Assembly (NCBI RefSeq): GCF_963259705.1
Contig: NC_081840.1
Coordinates: 146,665,549 to 146,729,548, forward strand
DNA length: 64,000 nt
Direction of reading: 5' to 3'
Origin: Myotis daubentonii
Lineage: Eukaryota; Chordata; Mammalia; Chiroptera; Vespertilionidae
Position numbers and translations under genes: made by a program. Position 1 is the first letter of the stretch; each line of letters opens with the position of its first letter. The notes below the pieces were generated by a model. The model saw only the letters and a program-made list of their open reading frames with translations, was not told the origin of the DNA and ran no database searches. Below are positions 12,806 through 23,959 of the stretch, one piece after another.

Positions 12806-13452
12806 TAGGGGGTGTCCTTCAGCCTGGCCTGCATCCTCTCCAATCTGGGACCCCTTGAGGGATGTCTGACTGCTGATTTAGGCCCAATCCCAATCCTGAT
12901 TCTGCCTGCCAGACTGATTGCCCCCTAACCACTTCCATGCAGGCCTGGTCACCCCCAACTGCCTTCTCCTGCCAGCCTGATTGCCCTTAACTACCCTCCT
13001 CTGCTGGCCTGATAACTCCAAACTGCCCTCCCCTGTAGGCCTGGTCATCTCCAACTGCCTTGCCCTGCTGGCCTGGTCATCCCCAACTGACCCCCCATGC
13101 ACGAATTTCATGCACTGGGCCACTAGTAATAATAATAAAAGAGGTCATAATCTCAATGCATCTGCAGAATTAAAATAACTAGATTGCTTTTTGCTTTAAC
13201 TTTCTATAAAAAAGAAAAAAAATGTGGTTTTCTTACTGCCATTATGGCCAATTTCATCTCTATCTGTTTACAGAAACAGTTAAACCATAAAAGTACAAAA
13301 TTCAGCCCTAGCTCACCCACAACTGCCCTCCCCTGCAGGCCTGGTTGCCCCCAACTGCCCTCCCCTGCCAGCCATCTTGTGGTGTCCATCTTGTGATGGC
13401 CATCTTGTGATGATGTCATGTGTGAGGGCCACCTAGGCTTTTATTAGTATAG

Positions 13453-13453
<1 letters not shown>
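12774..13453 (-). mobile_element. Helitron carrying an inverted copy of its own 3' junction
   Basis: On the minus strand: 5' terminus TCTATACTAATAAAAGCC at 13453 (A before it), about 138 bp of Helitron, the inverted segment 13315-13095, about 290 bp of GC-rich tandem 'cctggtcacccccaactgcc' repeats, and the true 3' terminus CTAG at 12777-12774. The inverted segment reproduces, in opposite orientation, the 3' end together with the host DNA beyond it. That is not part of normal HeliBat structure. Confidence 0.8.
13095..13315. repeat. Right arm of the 221-bp inverted repeat
   Basis: Reverse complement of 12585-12805. It contains a second complete Helitron 3' end (hairpin at 13099-13114, CTAG at 13123-13126) facing the opposite way, then host flank (13127-13303) and the start of the VES head. 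Confidence 0.9.

Positions 13454-13490
<37 letters not shown>
13454..13490. repeat. (ATT)n microsatellite
   Basis: A perfect ATT/TTA tract directly next to the Helitron 5' end. It also resembles the 'taataataata' flank duplicated in the inverted repeat. Confidence 0.9.
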
Positions 13491-13491
<1 letters not shown>

Positions 13492-13660
13492 GTTATCTTT
13501 ATTGTTGAAAGTATTACTGATGCCCCCTTTGTTTTTCTTTTGTTATTGTTTTTTCCCCCATTGATTCCCTCCGCCCCACACCCTCCTCTCCCAAGGCTTC
13601 ACCACACTGTTGTCTATGTCCTTGGGCTATGCTTATATAATTAACAGAAGAACTTACTAT
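13491..13660 (-). mobile_element. L1 3'-end fragment, antisense
   Basis: Reads as the complement of an L1 3' UTR: 'ctttattgttgaaagtatta' and, further on, 'ttgtctatgtccttgggcta', which match the antisense of 52080-52215 in the full-length L1 of this window. It is 5'-truncated. Confidence 0.8.
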
Positions 13661-13830
13661 TATTTTTTAATCTTTATTGTTGAAAGTATTACATATATGT
13701 CTCCATTTATCCCCTATTTACTCTTCTAGCCTGCACCCGCCCTCAACCCCAGGTCTTTACTACACTATTATCTGTGTCCATGGGTTATGCCTATATGCAT
13801 ATAAATTCTTTGGTTAATCTCTTCCTCTTT
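13661..13830 (-). mobile_element. Second L1 3'-end fragment, antisense, in tandem
   Basis: Repeats the pattern of the preceding fragment ('aatctttattgttgaaagta', then 'atctgtgtccatgggttatg'), so two independently truncated L1 tails sit side by side in the same orientation. Confidence 0.8.
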
Positions 13831-14505
13831 TTTCATTTTTACTAATGATATGCTTGAGAGTGCTTTGAAAATTAGAATATCTATTATGAAGAATCTCCTG
13901 AATGTGCTGTTTACCTCTAAAGTCAACATTTTTCCGTGAGTACTATGTAAAACCTTTTGTTCTGAAACTCCTGGAAGTCTGTCACATTTGCCTGACTATA
14001 ATAAATTCATATTTTTATGAATGACCTCAAGTATCATGGTCTTACAGATAAATATCTTGTAGAGTCCAACCCACTTCCCGAATTTCTTATAAAGTTCCCC
14101 TGTGTACTAGTAGGTCCATCTATCAAAAAGATAAAGTTTAGCAAAGCATGGGAAATAAGAAGAAACATTCTTCAGTTTCCAGTATGCATCTTTGTTAATA
14201 CATTTTGTAATGAAGCTCTTAGAATTTAACTCTGAGAGGCTACCCTAGAGTCCTTCATGTGGCATATCCTGAATATTGCTGATGTCAGGTTTTGTTACTG
14301 TTATTCTTGGAGGTTTGAGTCAGTTGAGGCCTTGTAAATAACTCTTCTCAAGTATTATTTAGTTTGTCAGACAAAAATATAAACAAAAGTGAAACATGGG
14401 CCAAAGCAAATATTAATTTAAAATCTATAGCCGTAGGTCCAAAATGAAGTAACATTTTTTGCTAACATTTGAAGTTTTGCCAAGCTGTCCACATTTGGAG
14501 TAAAT
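13831..14505. other. Unclassified DNA
   Basis: AT-rich with no coding motif. The open frame near 14017-14229 has no recognisable feature and I do not regard it as a gene. Confidence 0.4.
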
Positions 14506-14507
14506 GA

Positions 14508-14598
14508 GGAAGAAGAAGAAGAAGAAGAAGAAGAAGAAGAAGAAGAAGAAGAAGAAGAAGAAGAAGAAGAAGAAGAAGAAGAAGAAGAAAGAAGAAGG
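14508..14598. repeat. (GAA)n microsatellite
   Basis: About 30 uninterrupted GAA/AAG units. This is a purine-only tract of the class that can form triplex DNA. Confidence 0.97.
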
Positions 14599-14969
14599 GG
14601 AGCTAAGGGGAGAAAATATTAGTGTTAATAGGCACAACCACTTATGAAAGAAAACAGACATGGATGTGAGATGTATATACCTGTCAATCACCAAGTGCTA
14701 ATCTGATCTTGTACAATTCCCCAATCCAGTTTGTTCGAACATGTAGGTATCTCAGTTTTTCTTTGGATCACAGTGTTGCTTTCCTCAGGACACCAGAGCA
14801 GGTTTTCCTTGAAAAGCCTGCTGTGCCACCTACCCTGTCATGGCCCTTGAAATAGGTCAAATTTGGTTCTGTCTTTTCCCATAGAATTCTGCTCAGTCTT
14901 CTGGAGATGAGCCACTAGGAAAAATACTAGGGGTTAATTTCATCGCAAAGAAAGCTGAATTTTTATCGC

Positions 14970-17900
14970 TGCTTCAATTTCTTAGGTAGTTATTGGCCTA
15001 TTCAGGTTTTTTCATTCTTCCTGATTGAGTTTTGGGACCTTGTATTTTTCTTATAATATGTCCATTTCATCTAGGTTGTCCATTTTGGTGGAATAGAGTT
15101 GTTCATAGTATTTTTTCATAATTGTTTGTATTTCTGTGGGAACGGTTGTTACTTTGCCTCTTTCATTTCTGATTTTGTTTATTTGGGTCCTCTCTCTTTG
15201 CTTCTTGGTGAGCCTGACTAGAGGTTCATCAATCTTGTTTATCCTTTCAAAGAACCAGCTCTTGGTTTGTTGATCTTTTGTATTGTTGTTTTTTGTTTTT
15301 TTTTTGGTCTCTATGTCATTTATTTCTGCTCTGATCTTTATTATTTCCTTCCTTCTGCTTACACTGGGCTTTTCTTGTTGCTCTCTTTCTCACACTTTGA
15401 GTTGTAGGGTTATATAATTTATTAGCATTTTTTCTTTCTTAAGAATATATTTTATTGATTTTTTTACAGAGAGTAAGGGAGAGGGATAGAGAGCTAGAAA
15501 CATTAATAAGAGAGAAACATCAATCAGCTGCCTCCTGCACACCCCTTACTGGGGATGTGCCTGCAACTGAGGTATATGCCCTTGACCGGAATTGAACCTG
15601 GGACCCTTCAGTCTGCAGGCCAATGCTCTATCCAATGAGCCAAATCAGTCAGGGCTTTTCTTGTCTTTTTGAAGTAGGCCTATAGAGCTATGAACTTCCC
15701 TCTCAGGACTATTTTCAGCATGTCCCATAGATTTTGGATTGTTGTGCTTTCATTGTCATTTGTTGCCATGATGCTTTTATTTCTTCTTTGTCTCTTTGGT
15801 AACCTAATCATTGTTTAATTGTATACTTTTTAGCCTCCAGGTGTTCAATATTCCCCCCATTGTTTTTATTGTAGTTGATTCTTTTATTTTATGCCATTGT
15901 GACCTGAGAAGACTCTTGATATGATTTCTATCTTCTTAAATTTGAAGAGAATTGCCTGTGTCCCAATATGTGGTATATCTTTGAAAATGACCCATGTGCA
16001 CTTGAGAAGAATGTATTTTCTGTGGCTTTGGGATGGAGTGTTCTGAAGATGTCAATTAATTCCATCTGATCTAGTGAATCATTTAGGATTGATTTTTCTT
16101 TGCTTATTTTTTGTTTAGAGGATTTGTCCAGTGGTATGAGTGGGGTATTAAAGTACCCTACTATGACTGTATTGCTGTCAACCTCTCACTTGATATCCTC
16201 CAGAAGTGTTTTATTTTTTTTTTAAATGTATTTGGGTGCTCCTGTATTTGGTGCATATATGTTTACCAGAATTATATCTTTTTGTTGAACTGCTCCCTTT
16301 AGTATTATGAAGTAGCCTTCCTTATTTCTTGTTATGGTCTTCACTTTGAGGACTAATTTGTCAGATATAGATATTGCTACCCCAGTTTTGTTTGTGTGTG
16401 TGTTGTTGTTTTTTTTATAATTTCCATTCACCAAAAAAAAAAACCTTTTCCATTCCTTCATCATCAGTCTGTGTGAGTCCTTTGTTCTGAGATAGGTCTC
16501 CTGTAGACAGCATATATATGGGTCATGGGTCATGTTTTCTTATCCATTCAGCTACCCTATGTCTTCTGATAGGGGCATTTAATCCATTTGCATTTAAAAT
16601 TATTATTGATAGGTACTTGTTTGTCGCCATTTTTATTCTTTATGCCTGTGTTCCTTCTTCCTTTCCTATTTCTTCTTTTTACAGCAGACCCTTTAGCATT
16701 TCTTGCATTGCTAGTTTGGTGGTAATAAACTCCCTCAGTCCTTTTTTTTTTTTTCTGTGAAGCTCAGCTCCTGATTTCACCTTCAATTTTGATTGATAGT
16801 CTTGCTGGCTACAGTATTCTTGGATTCAGACCCTTGCTTTGCATGACTTTGTATATTTCATTTCATTCCCTTCTGGCCTGATGTGTTTCTGTTGATAAAT
16901 CATTCAATAGTCCAATGGGAAATTCCTTGTAGGTAACTTTCTGTTTCTCTCTGGCAGCCTTTAAAATTCTTGCTTTGTTGTTGGTGTTTGCCAATTTAAT
17001 TATGTGTCTTGGTGTTGGCTTTTTTGGGTTCATCTTGTTTGGGACTCTGTGAGCTTCTTGGACTTGTGTGAGTTTTTTTCTTCCCAATATCAGGGAAGTT
17101 TTCTATCTTTATTTCTTTAAACAGGTTTTGTATTCATCGCTCAGTTTCCTCTCCTTCTGGCACCCCTATTATGTGGACGTTGTTTCGTTTCATGTTGTCC
17201 CAAAGTTCCCTTAGGCTCTCCTTCTGTTTTTTTTTTTTTTTGGTTTTTTTGTTTGTTTGTTTGTTTTTTTAATATTTCTTTTTCCAGTTTCTGCTCTACT
17301 TGGGTATTTTTTCCTACCTTGCCTTCTAGCTCACTGATGCAGTCCTCCACTTCTTCTAGTCTACTATTGATGCTTTCTATTATGTTCTTTATTGCAGCAA
17401 TGTCATTCTTCATTTCTTCTTGGTTCTTCATTTCCTCTTGGTTCTTACACATATTGTTGAATTTGTCTTCCATCCTTTTCAGCATCCTTATGGCCATTGC
17501 TCTGATTTCTTTCTCTGACATATTCCTTGCCTCTAGTTCATCTACTTCCTTTTCTAGTGATTCCTTCTTTTCTTTTGTATGGGGGCTGTTTTTTTTTTTT
17601 TGTCTCCCCATGTTTGCTCCTCTCATGATGTTGGCTTATGTAACTCTCTCTCTCCTGCATTGACTTCCTCTAGGCAATCTCTGACCTTTCCATCCATGGA
17701 TTGCCTCATCAGCTGTGTTTAATTCACCAATTCCTGGTGGATGTTATTCTATTTAGCTGTTCCTTCTATCTGCTCTGTGAGAAGGTGCAGGACCCAACCG
17801 CATATTCAGCTGCCACCTTGTCTCCCCTTGGACAAACTTCTTGGGCACCCATGGCCAGGGAGGCTGGAGTCTTGGTGTTTGCAGCTGAGGCAGCTGATCC

Positions 17901-18235
17901 CTGGGCATTGTTGTTGTAGCACCCCAGGATGTATCCAAGGTCTCCCCTGTTGAAGGCAAGGCTGGGCTTCCAATCACAGCTGCTCTCCCTTTTAAGATGG
18001 TGTGGTCTCTATGGCAGAGCTGGTTGCTCTGAGAGTGATTTCAGCAGCAGTAGAGGCTGCCCAGCCAGGGGAGCCTGTCTGCTATTCCCCAACAGTCCTG
18101 TGGAATATAACTGTTCCTCACTTACAAGTACAGACACTCCCTGCATGTCCACACACTCCTTTAGCTCTCTCACTCACACACTATCTTACAGCCTGCTATC
18201 CTGTCGGCCACCATCTTGGATCCTGGAAACCAGCA
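14970..18235 (-). mobile_element. L1 element, antisense, 5' half only (5' UTR, ORF1, ORF2 endonuclease)
   Basis: Read on the minus strand, 18235-17640 is L1 5' UTR ending in the typical 'AAGATGG' start region. 17620-16760 holds a decayed ORF1 (coiled-coil part around 17500-17250, with the 'TPRHIIKLAN' block near 16990). 16560 downward holds ORF2, with the endonuclease block '[12 protein letters not shown]' near 16510. Homology stops at about 14970, roughly ORF2 codon 440 and just before the reverse transcriptase domain, so the 3' half is missing. Ordinary L1 copies lose the 5' end, so later deletion or rearrangement is likely. A VES SINE interrupts it at 15441-15655. Many stops make it inactive. 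Confidence 0.85.
15441..15655 (-). mobile_element. VES-type SINE inserted in the antisense L1
   Basis: The best preserved VES copy here. Minus-strand head 'gccctgactgatttggctca', B-box 'ggttcaattccggtcaaggg', body with GTGCAGGAGGCAGC, tail AATCAATAAAATATATTC. Flanking 'ttttctt' on both sides fits a short target-site duplication. Confidence 0.92.
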
Positions 18236-18240
18236 TCTTG

Positions 18241-19228
18241 ATGATCATGCATGACCAGATAGGCTCACAAAGGTAATTTATAATAAATATAATCTTCACA
18301 TCACAAAGTTTATAACCATTTAATAAATAATGTTCAAGTACCTGTTGTTTGCAAATCTATATATTGACATATAATTTGGAATAATAAAATGACAGAGTTA
18401 AAAAATCAAGGCCAAACGCAAGACTTTAATTTTCTAAGGCAGTATATTCAGAGCATATGACTGGAATTTAGGAACAAGTCCTTTATCAATTCATAAGTAT
18501 AAAAGTGAAGAAATAAAGTTAAGAATTGTTCTCTACAGTTGGAAATAACCTTAGTTTTTGTTTCAGTATTACTCATTTTGGTTCACCTGGGATATGATGG
18601 ATTATATGTGTTTAATATGTTTTATATAGTGAGTTTAACTGCAATAATTTCTCAATGCACTTTAAACTCAACAATTCCATTTTACATATGAAAAATGTCA
18701 GTGGGACACATTCAAAGGCCAGAATTATTGCTATCAGAAAAGAAATATGGCTCAAATATTTTAAATATTAATAAATTTGCATTCTTAATTTTTCAGTAGG
18801 GTTAAAAAGAGCAGCATGAAAATGGTATATAACCTCTGCAACAGTTCAAGAAAATAATTAATGTGGATTGGAAATACACAGCTCTTACAAAGCAGAATAA
18901 TAGAACAAACATGTATATAAAATTTACATAAGAATATGTGTATACCTGGACATTGTAGTCATTTGATAAGAAGTTTTATGGAAATTTAATTTGAAATTGT
19001 TTGTTAGGCCAGGTGGATTTTTCACACCAAATTTAACCACTGTCCTCAGATACCATAGATTGACTTTACTTGAGTTTGAGCTCTACAAAAATGAAATCAG
19101 CAAAGATAATGTATTCTTTTGTATCTAGCTTCTTTCACTAATGAGATTTATCTATGTCAATACATGTAGCATTTGTGCATGACATTAATTTGTTTATTTT
19201 AGTCAACTATTATTCCATTATATGAATA
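18241..19228. other. AT-rich DNA, no gene seen
   Basis: About 1 kb of low-GC sequence. From 19010 to 19215 it resembles the complement of decayed L1-like 3' DNA ('tatctatgtcaatacatgta'), but weakly. Confidence 0.4.
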
Positions 19229-19550
19229 TTAGAGGCCCAGTGCATGAATTCATGCACGGGTGGGGTCCCTCAGCCTGGCCAGCGATTGGGGCTGAATGGG
19301 GCATCTTGCCCAGTCCGGGTGTAGGGACTGCAGGAGGTTGGCCATGATCAGGGTCAGCTGGCTGTGGGGAGGGACCATGGGAGGTTGGCCAGCTGTGGGA
19401 GTTTGGCTGTGGTAGCACACTGACCACCAGCAGGAAAATCCGATGTTGAGTGTCTGCACCCTGATGGTCAGTGCGTGTCATAACAACCGGTCAACTGGTT
19501 GTTCAGTCGACTGGTTGTAACGGTCGCATAGGCTTTTATATATATATAGA
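19229..19550 (-). mobile_element. Helitron (HeliBat type), left member of an abutting pair
   Basis: The 3' terminus carries 'CCAGTGCATGAATTCATGCAC' as a hairpin (minus reading similar), with CTAG mutated to CTAA at 19232-19229. The 5' end on the minus strand is TCTATATATATATAAAAGCC at 19550. 'aatttgcat'-type blocks are replaced by the 'cgaccgttacaacc' subfamily head. Confidence 0.85.
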
Positions 19551-20065
19551 TTAGGGGCCCAGTGCATGAATTCGTGCACTTTGAAAGGAACTGTAGGCCA
19601 CCAGTCTGTGCTGGGCATGGGGGGGGGGGTTCAGCCCATCCTCTGTGCCCCTGCCTGGCCCATCCCACTGTTGCCCCTGTTTCCCTGTCTGCTGACAGTC
19701 CCTACTGCCACCACTCCCACATGCTGACGCCACTGACCCCGCTTACATCCCTGATGGTGCCATCAGCAGGTGTGAGTGCCAGCTGTTGCCCTGATTGCCC
19801 CTCAGGAGCAGGGGGAGGTGGAGAAGCCCTTAGGGGTGATTGTGGCCAGCAGCTGCCGCACACCCTGATGACAACTACTGGCACCCCACCTTGTTCTGGC
19901 ACCCCTGCTCACCTTGTCCACCATCCCACCACTGCCGATGCTCACCATGTTCCGCACTCTTCCACCTGCTCCCAAGGCCTGCCATGTTCCTCACATGCCC
20001 CCTGGTGGTCAGTGCAAGTCATAGCGACCGGTTGTTTGTTCTGCCATTCAGTCTATTTGCATATT

Positions 20066-20069
<4 letters not shown>
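19551..20069 (-). mobile_element. Helitron (HeliBat type), right member of an abutting pair
   Basis: The minus-strand 3' end has the hairpin GTGCACGAATTCATGCAC, and CTAG is mutated to CTAA at 19554-19551, immediately next to the previous element. The 5' side has 'ctgaccaccaggggg' and 'atatgcaaatagac' and then dissolves into a (TA)n tract in place of the usual TCCTATATAATAAAAG. Confidence 0.85.

Positions 20070-20111
<42 letters not shown>
20070..20111. repeat. (TA)n microsatellite at a Helitron 5' terminus
   Basis: About 21 TA units where the TATATA of a HeliBat 5' terminus should be, so the terminus itself probably expanded. Confidence 0.9.
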
Positions 20112-20117
<6 letters not shown>

Positions 20118-20199
20118 ATTCTATTCTTGATGAACATTTGTGTTATTTCTAGTTTTAGATTATTACAAATAATTCTGCTATAAATATTTCTGTAATGTC

Positions 20200-20202
20200 T
20201 TT

Positions 20203-20241
<39 letters not shown>

Positions 20242-20430
20242 TTCTTTTTTTTATTGTTTAAAGTATTACACATATTAGTACATATATCTCTTTTTTTTCC
20301 CCATTGACCTTCCCCCAGCCTCCCCTACCCCCTGTGACATGCCCTCATTTCACCCCCCTTAGTGTCTTGTGTCCATTTGTTGTGCTCATATACATGCATA
20401 CAAGTCCTTTGATTGATTTCTTGTAATGTC
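20200..20430 (-). mobile_element. L1 3'-end fragment, antisense
   Basis: A (TTTA)n tract (20200-20244) stands where the poly-A tail would be. It is followed by the complement of an L1 3' UTR ('gtgtccatttgttgtgctca', 'catgcatacaagtcctttga'), matching 52080-52215 in antisense. Confidence 0.85.
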
Positions 20431-20689
20431 TTGAGATGAACATATAGTATATGCATTTCTGGTTGGTTGTGTTGTATTGTTAAGATTGTCATGATGTTTC
20501 AATGTGTTATTGTAAATTTTGTTGTTAGATACAAAATAAAAACATATATTTTTTTCATAGGTAGGTCAGTATATACATGTCTAAGCTATAAAATAATTTC
20601 AAAATATGAATTTATGTGTAAGAATACTTGTTGTCAAAGGCCATATATATTAATACTTAGGAGTGAAATTATTGGTCATAGGGTATATC

Positions 20690-20727
20690 TTTTTTTAAAT
20701 TTTAATTTTTTGATATGAGAGAGAGAA

Positions 20728-20786
<59 letters not shown>

Positions 20787-20906
20787 TTGATTTGTTGTTC
20801 CACTTAATTGGTTGATTATTGCATGTGCCCTAAGGATCAAACCCACAACCCACAACCTTGGCCTATTGGGATGCTGCTCTTAGCAACTGAGCTACTTAGC
20901 CAGGAT
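20690..20906 (-). mobile_element. VES-type SINE with (AG)n expansion
   Basis: Minus-strand head near 20905 ('ccatcctggctaagtagctc'), a B-box-like 'gggtttgatcc' near 20840, and a tail region with a perfect AG tract at 20717-20781 grown from the GAGAGAGAG segment normal to this SINE. Confidence 0.8.
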
Positions 20907-22298
20907 GGTCATAGGGTATATTTTGATTCAAGTTTAGTATATAGTGCCAATAACTTTTTCAATGTGATTACACTCACCAGAAAAAGTATATGACATTTTG
21001 TTATTTCACATCATTGCCAAAATTTAATATTTTATCTCTTTTTTATTTTAATCATTATAGAGTGTGTATTTATGTGATAATATTTCATAATGGTTAATGT
21101 GCATTTCTCAGATTTAAGAAAACTGACCTTCTTTTCAGATGTTTATTAATCATTTGATAGTCTTTTTATTTTGGTGACATGTCCTTTCAGGATTTTAGTT
21201 TCCATTTTTCTCTTTTGGTTGTTGGACTTTTTAAACTTTTTTATTTCTACTCTTGATACAAGTTGTTGGTTGACAATATATATTGCAAAGTAACTCCTCC
21301 CAATTTGTAGGTGGTCAGTTTTCTCTTTTAATGGTATCTTTTAACAAACAAAAATTATTCAATTTCATGTACTCTTATTTATTAATTTTATGGTTAATTC
21401 ATTTTTATGTCCTATTAATTTTTTTAACATCTCTCAGGTCTCATGAAAATATTCTACTAGAAACATTATTGTTTTGCCTTTCAAAACTTAACTGTCATTG
21501 TTCATTGAGAAATTTCTAAAACATATTCATGATGCCAAGGTAAAGTCAATAATAAGAAAAAAAAAGAAAAATATAAAAACCAACAAATTACGTTTTTCCT
21601 GCCAAAGCATGTGCTTTTTTTTGTGGCTATAAAATATCTCTTTGTGTTGGATTGAGGGGTAGAGTTTAAAGACTGGTTTCTTCTAAATATTAACTTCCTT
21701 TTTGGTTTAACAAGCAAAGAGCACTAGAGAAATTGCCTAAGTGCTATGTGTTTACAGTTCTGCAGTTTGTTTTGGCTATTGGAATTCATCCAAGAAGTTG
21801 TCAAATATCTAATTTCTATTATGTTACGATGAAATGATTATTGTACTTGGTATATGCAGAATTATTTTTCTTTTTTCACTGTTTGACTTTGTCCCCCTTG
21901 TGCCAGGAAAAGAATTCCCTCAGAAATTTTCAGAGATAAATAAAAAATTCAATGGTTTTATTTCAAGGATTATAAATCAGTCATTCATAATTAATTGCAA
22001 TGTTTACTATAAGTATTTAGACAGTAAGTCAAAAGAAGAAAAGTAAATCTGATGAAAGAGAAAAAATCAAGTAAAAAGAAAAAAAGCGGAGCTTTACATA
22101 AAAATGTGTACTAGTCACCTGTGGTTGGCAGGAAAATGGACACATTCATTTTTATGTGTGTGTGTGCACACATTCAGAAAAATGCATATATGTGTGTATA
22201 TATATCTATATATATTTACTTATATCTGTTTTCTTTTATTGTTTATATTTATAATTAATATAATAATTTCATAATCAAAATATACTGTTATTATTATA
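20907..22298. other. AT-rich DNA with probable old L1 3' remnants, no gene
   Basis: Between 20990 and 21540 the sequence reads like a decayed antisense or sense L1 3' region ('tttgttatttcacatcattg'), but is too diverged to place. The rest has no coding signal. Confidence 0.4.
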
Positions 22299-22564
22299 CT
22301 AGAGGCCCGGTGCACAAAAATTTGTGCACTCGGGTGGGTCCCTCAGCCCACCCTGTGCCCTCTCGCAATCTGGGGCCCCTTGGGGGCCCCTTCCCCTGGC
22401 TGCTGGCACCAGTTTTCCTCCGGTGCCCGGAACCCAGGCCTTCGCTCTTCGCTGGGAGGGGCCCACACGGTGGGCGAGGGGCTTAGCTCTTTTAAAAATA
22501 CTTCTGAATGTTTGGTAAATAACCCTGTAGGAATCTACTTTCTGAAACATGCTGGTTGTTAAGG

Positions 22565-22732
22565 GCTGATTTGGGTAATCAACAAAATGTATGTTAAAAT
22601 CCTAATCCCCAGAACCTCAGAATGTACCTGTATATGGAGATAAGATCTTTAAAGAGGGGATTACATTAAATTGTGGCAGTTCCAGTGGGACTCTTAGCCC
22701 ATCTCACTGAAGTCCTTATAAGAAGAGGAATG
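22565..22732. repeat. Ancient mammalian interspersed repeat fragment
   Basis: Contains 'cctaatccccagaacctcag' and 'tccttataagaagagga', phrases typical of an old eutherian LTR/DNA repeat. I cannot name the family with confidence. Confidence 0.5.
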
Positions 22733-22880
22733 TTGGGGTCCAGCCCCAGCAGGTCCAGGGGTTCCCAAAGAAGGAATGACACAGAGGCAGCGTTCAGGTT
22801 ATCATCATAGCCAGGTTCTCTTTTTATTGTCCTGTTACATCTATATTTATACTATTTGATCCTATAAACATGCCTCTATA
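22733..22880 (-). mobile_element. Probable ERV LTR 3' fragment
   Basis: On the minus strand it ends 'ctggaccccaaca' (CA terminus) and carries an AATAAA signal near 22835, as expected for the R-U5 end of an endogenous retrovirus LTR. The U3 side is missing, replaced by the poly-T of the TFPT copy. No retroviral genes are present. Confidence 0.45.
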
Positions 22881-22883
22881 AGC

Positions 22884-23760
22884 TTTTTTTTTTTTTTTGC
22901 ATCGGGTCCATTTATTGGGGGGTCAGTCAAAGGGGGAGCTGGCTAGGGTGGGGTAGGGCAGCAGCTTGTCTGGCCCCCGAGAAACCCAACTTAAGTCCAG
23001 AGCCTCGAGGGCTTAGAAGCCAAAGTCTTCCTCCACCTTTATCTGCACGGGGGCCAGCTCCGGAGTCAGCGGGACTCCTGCCCAGTGCCCTTCCTATGGC
23101 ACTCGCCGCCTCTTCCAACTGCTGGGCCCCTCGCCAGGGGCTGGGCTGCTGGCTTCTGTGGGCGCTGGCGTCCTCCTGGGCGGGGACAGCCCCTCTTTCT
23201 CTGGAGGCTCATTCTCAGCGTTGCCTGGGTTGGGGGCGTCTCTGCCCTGGCTGCCCTCGTCCTCCAGTAAGATGGTGAACTGGCTGGCCCGGTAGTTGTC
23301 ACCGTAGGAGTCCAGCACCTTCATGAGGAACCTCCGCTCCTGCTGGAGTCTCCATGTTATCCTCTATATCTGATGGAGCCTGTTCAGGACCCGCTCCTTC
23401 GCCTGCTCAATCTCCCTGCAGCGCCGATCCAGCGCCTGGTACTTCCTGCGATTGAGTTCCTGTTGGCGCCGCCCTTGCTGGCCTCAGGCTGCCTCCTCCT
23501 CTTCGTTGCTCCTGGAGTCTGGAGCTGCCCAGACCCCCAGACACGAACTCCACTTCGGTCTCAAGCTCGCTCTCCAGGATGTGACCACCTTCAGCGGAGG
23601 CAGCGCCAGCTCCCAGCCGGGAGGTGCTGAGAACTCCTCAAAGCCCACAGCTGCCATGGACCCCTCTCTCTGCTCCAGCTCCATTTCTCCCTGGCTCCAG
23701 ACGCAGAACTTCCAACCTTGCAAGCCTCTAGTTTAAAGTGGCTTGCGAAACTACAGCCCA
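22884..23760 (-). pseudogene. TFPT: Processed pseudogene of TFPT (TCF3 fusion partner)
   Basis: TFPT is a small nuclear protein of the INO80 chromatin-remodelling complex, normally about 250 residues. Here the minus strand shows its start (MELEQREG at 23684 downward, then [13 protein letters not shown]), a middle basic region spread over shifted frames ('[10 protein letters not shown]', 23450-23380), then '[20 protein letters not shown]' (23310-23250), a proline-rich part and a frameshifted C-terminal part. Exons are joined without introns. An AATAAA signal (22916-22911) precedes a 15-base A tail (22898-22884). These features show an L1-made retrocopy. Frameshifts near 23590, in-frame stops (for example around 23485 and 23095) and loss of phase make it non-coding. 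Identification is from memory of the family and should be checked by alignment. It lies inside a candidate Helitron, so it may exist in many genomic copies. Confidence 0.88.
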
Positions 23761-23799
23761 TCTGATTTCACAGCCAGGCACCCAGGCCCTGGCCGCTAA

Positions 23800-23831
23800 G
23801 CCTCCTGGGAGTTGTAGTTCTCTATTTCCGG
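23800..23831 (-). promoter_or_regulatory. ZNF143-like plus ETS-like promoter motifs upstream of the TFPT copy
   Basis: The minus strand reads CCGGAAAT (23831-23824, ETS core) and then AACTACAACTCCCAGGAGGC (23819-23800), which fits the known ZNF143/THAP11 'ACTACAAYTCCCAG' element of housekeeping promoters. It lies about 115-150 bases upstream of the TFPT start codon at 23684. In mammals TFPT shares a divergent promoter with PRPF31, so this is probably that promoter or a long 5' UTR. Activity is not shown by sequence. Confidence 0.65.
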
Positions 23832-23959
23832 CTTGCCTCCCTCGCCCCACCCCCACCCCAGTCCCAACTGAAAGGCCCTGCTGGCTGGTCTAACCCTGTG
23901 GCCAGGCATCTGAGTCACCTCGGGTCTTTATTCCTGTCCCGACACCACGCCATCTGACC

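Noticed and set aside
17253..17663. Ser/Phe-rich membrane-like open frame on the plus strand
   Set aside because: It is the complement of an antisense L1 ORF1 coiled coil.
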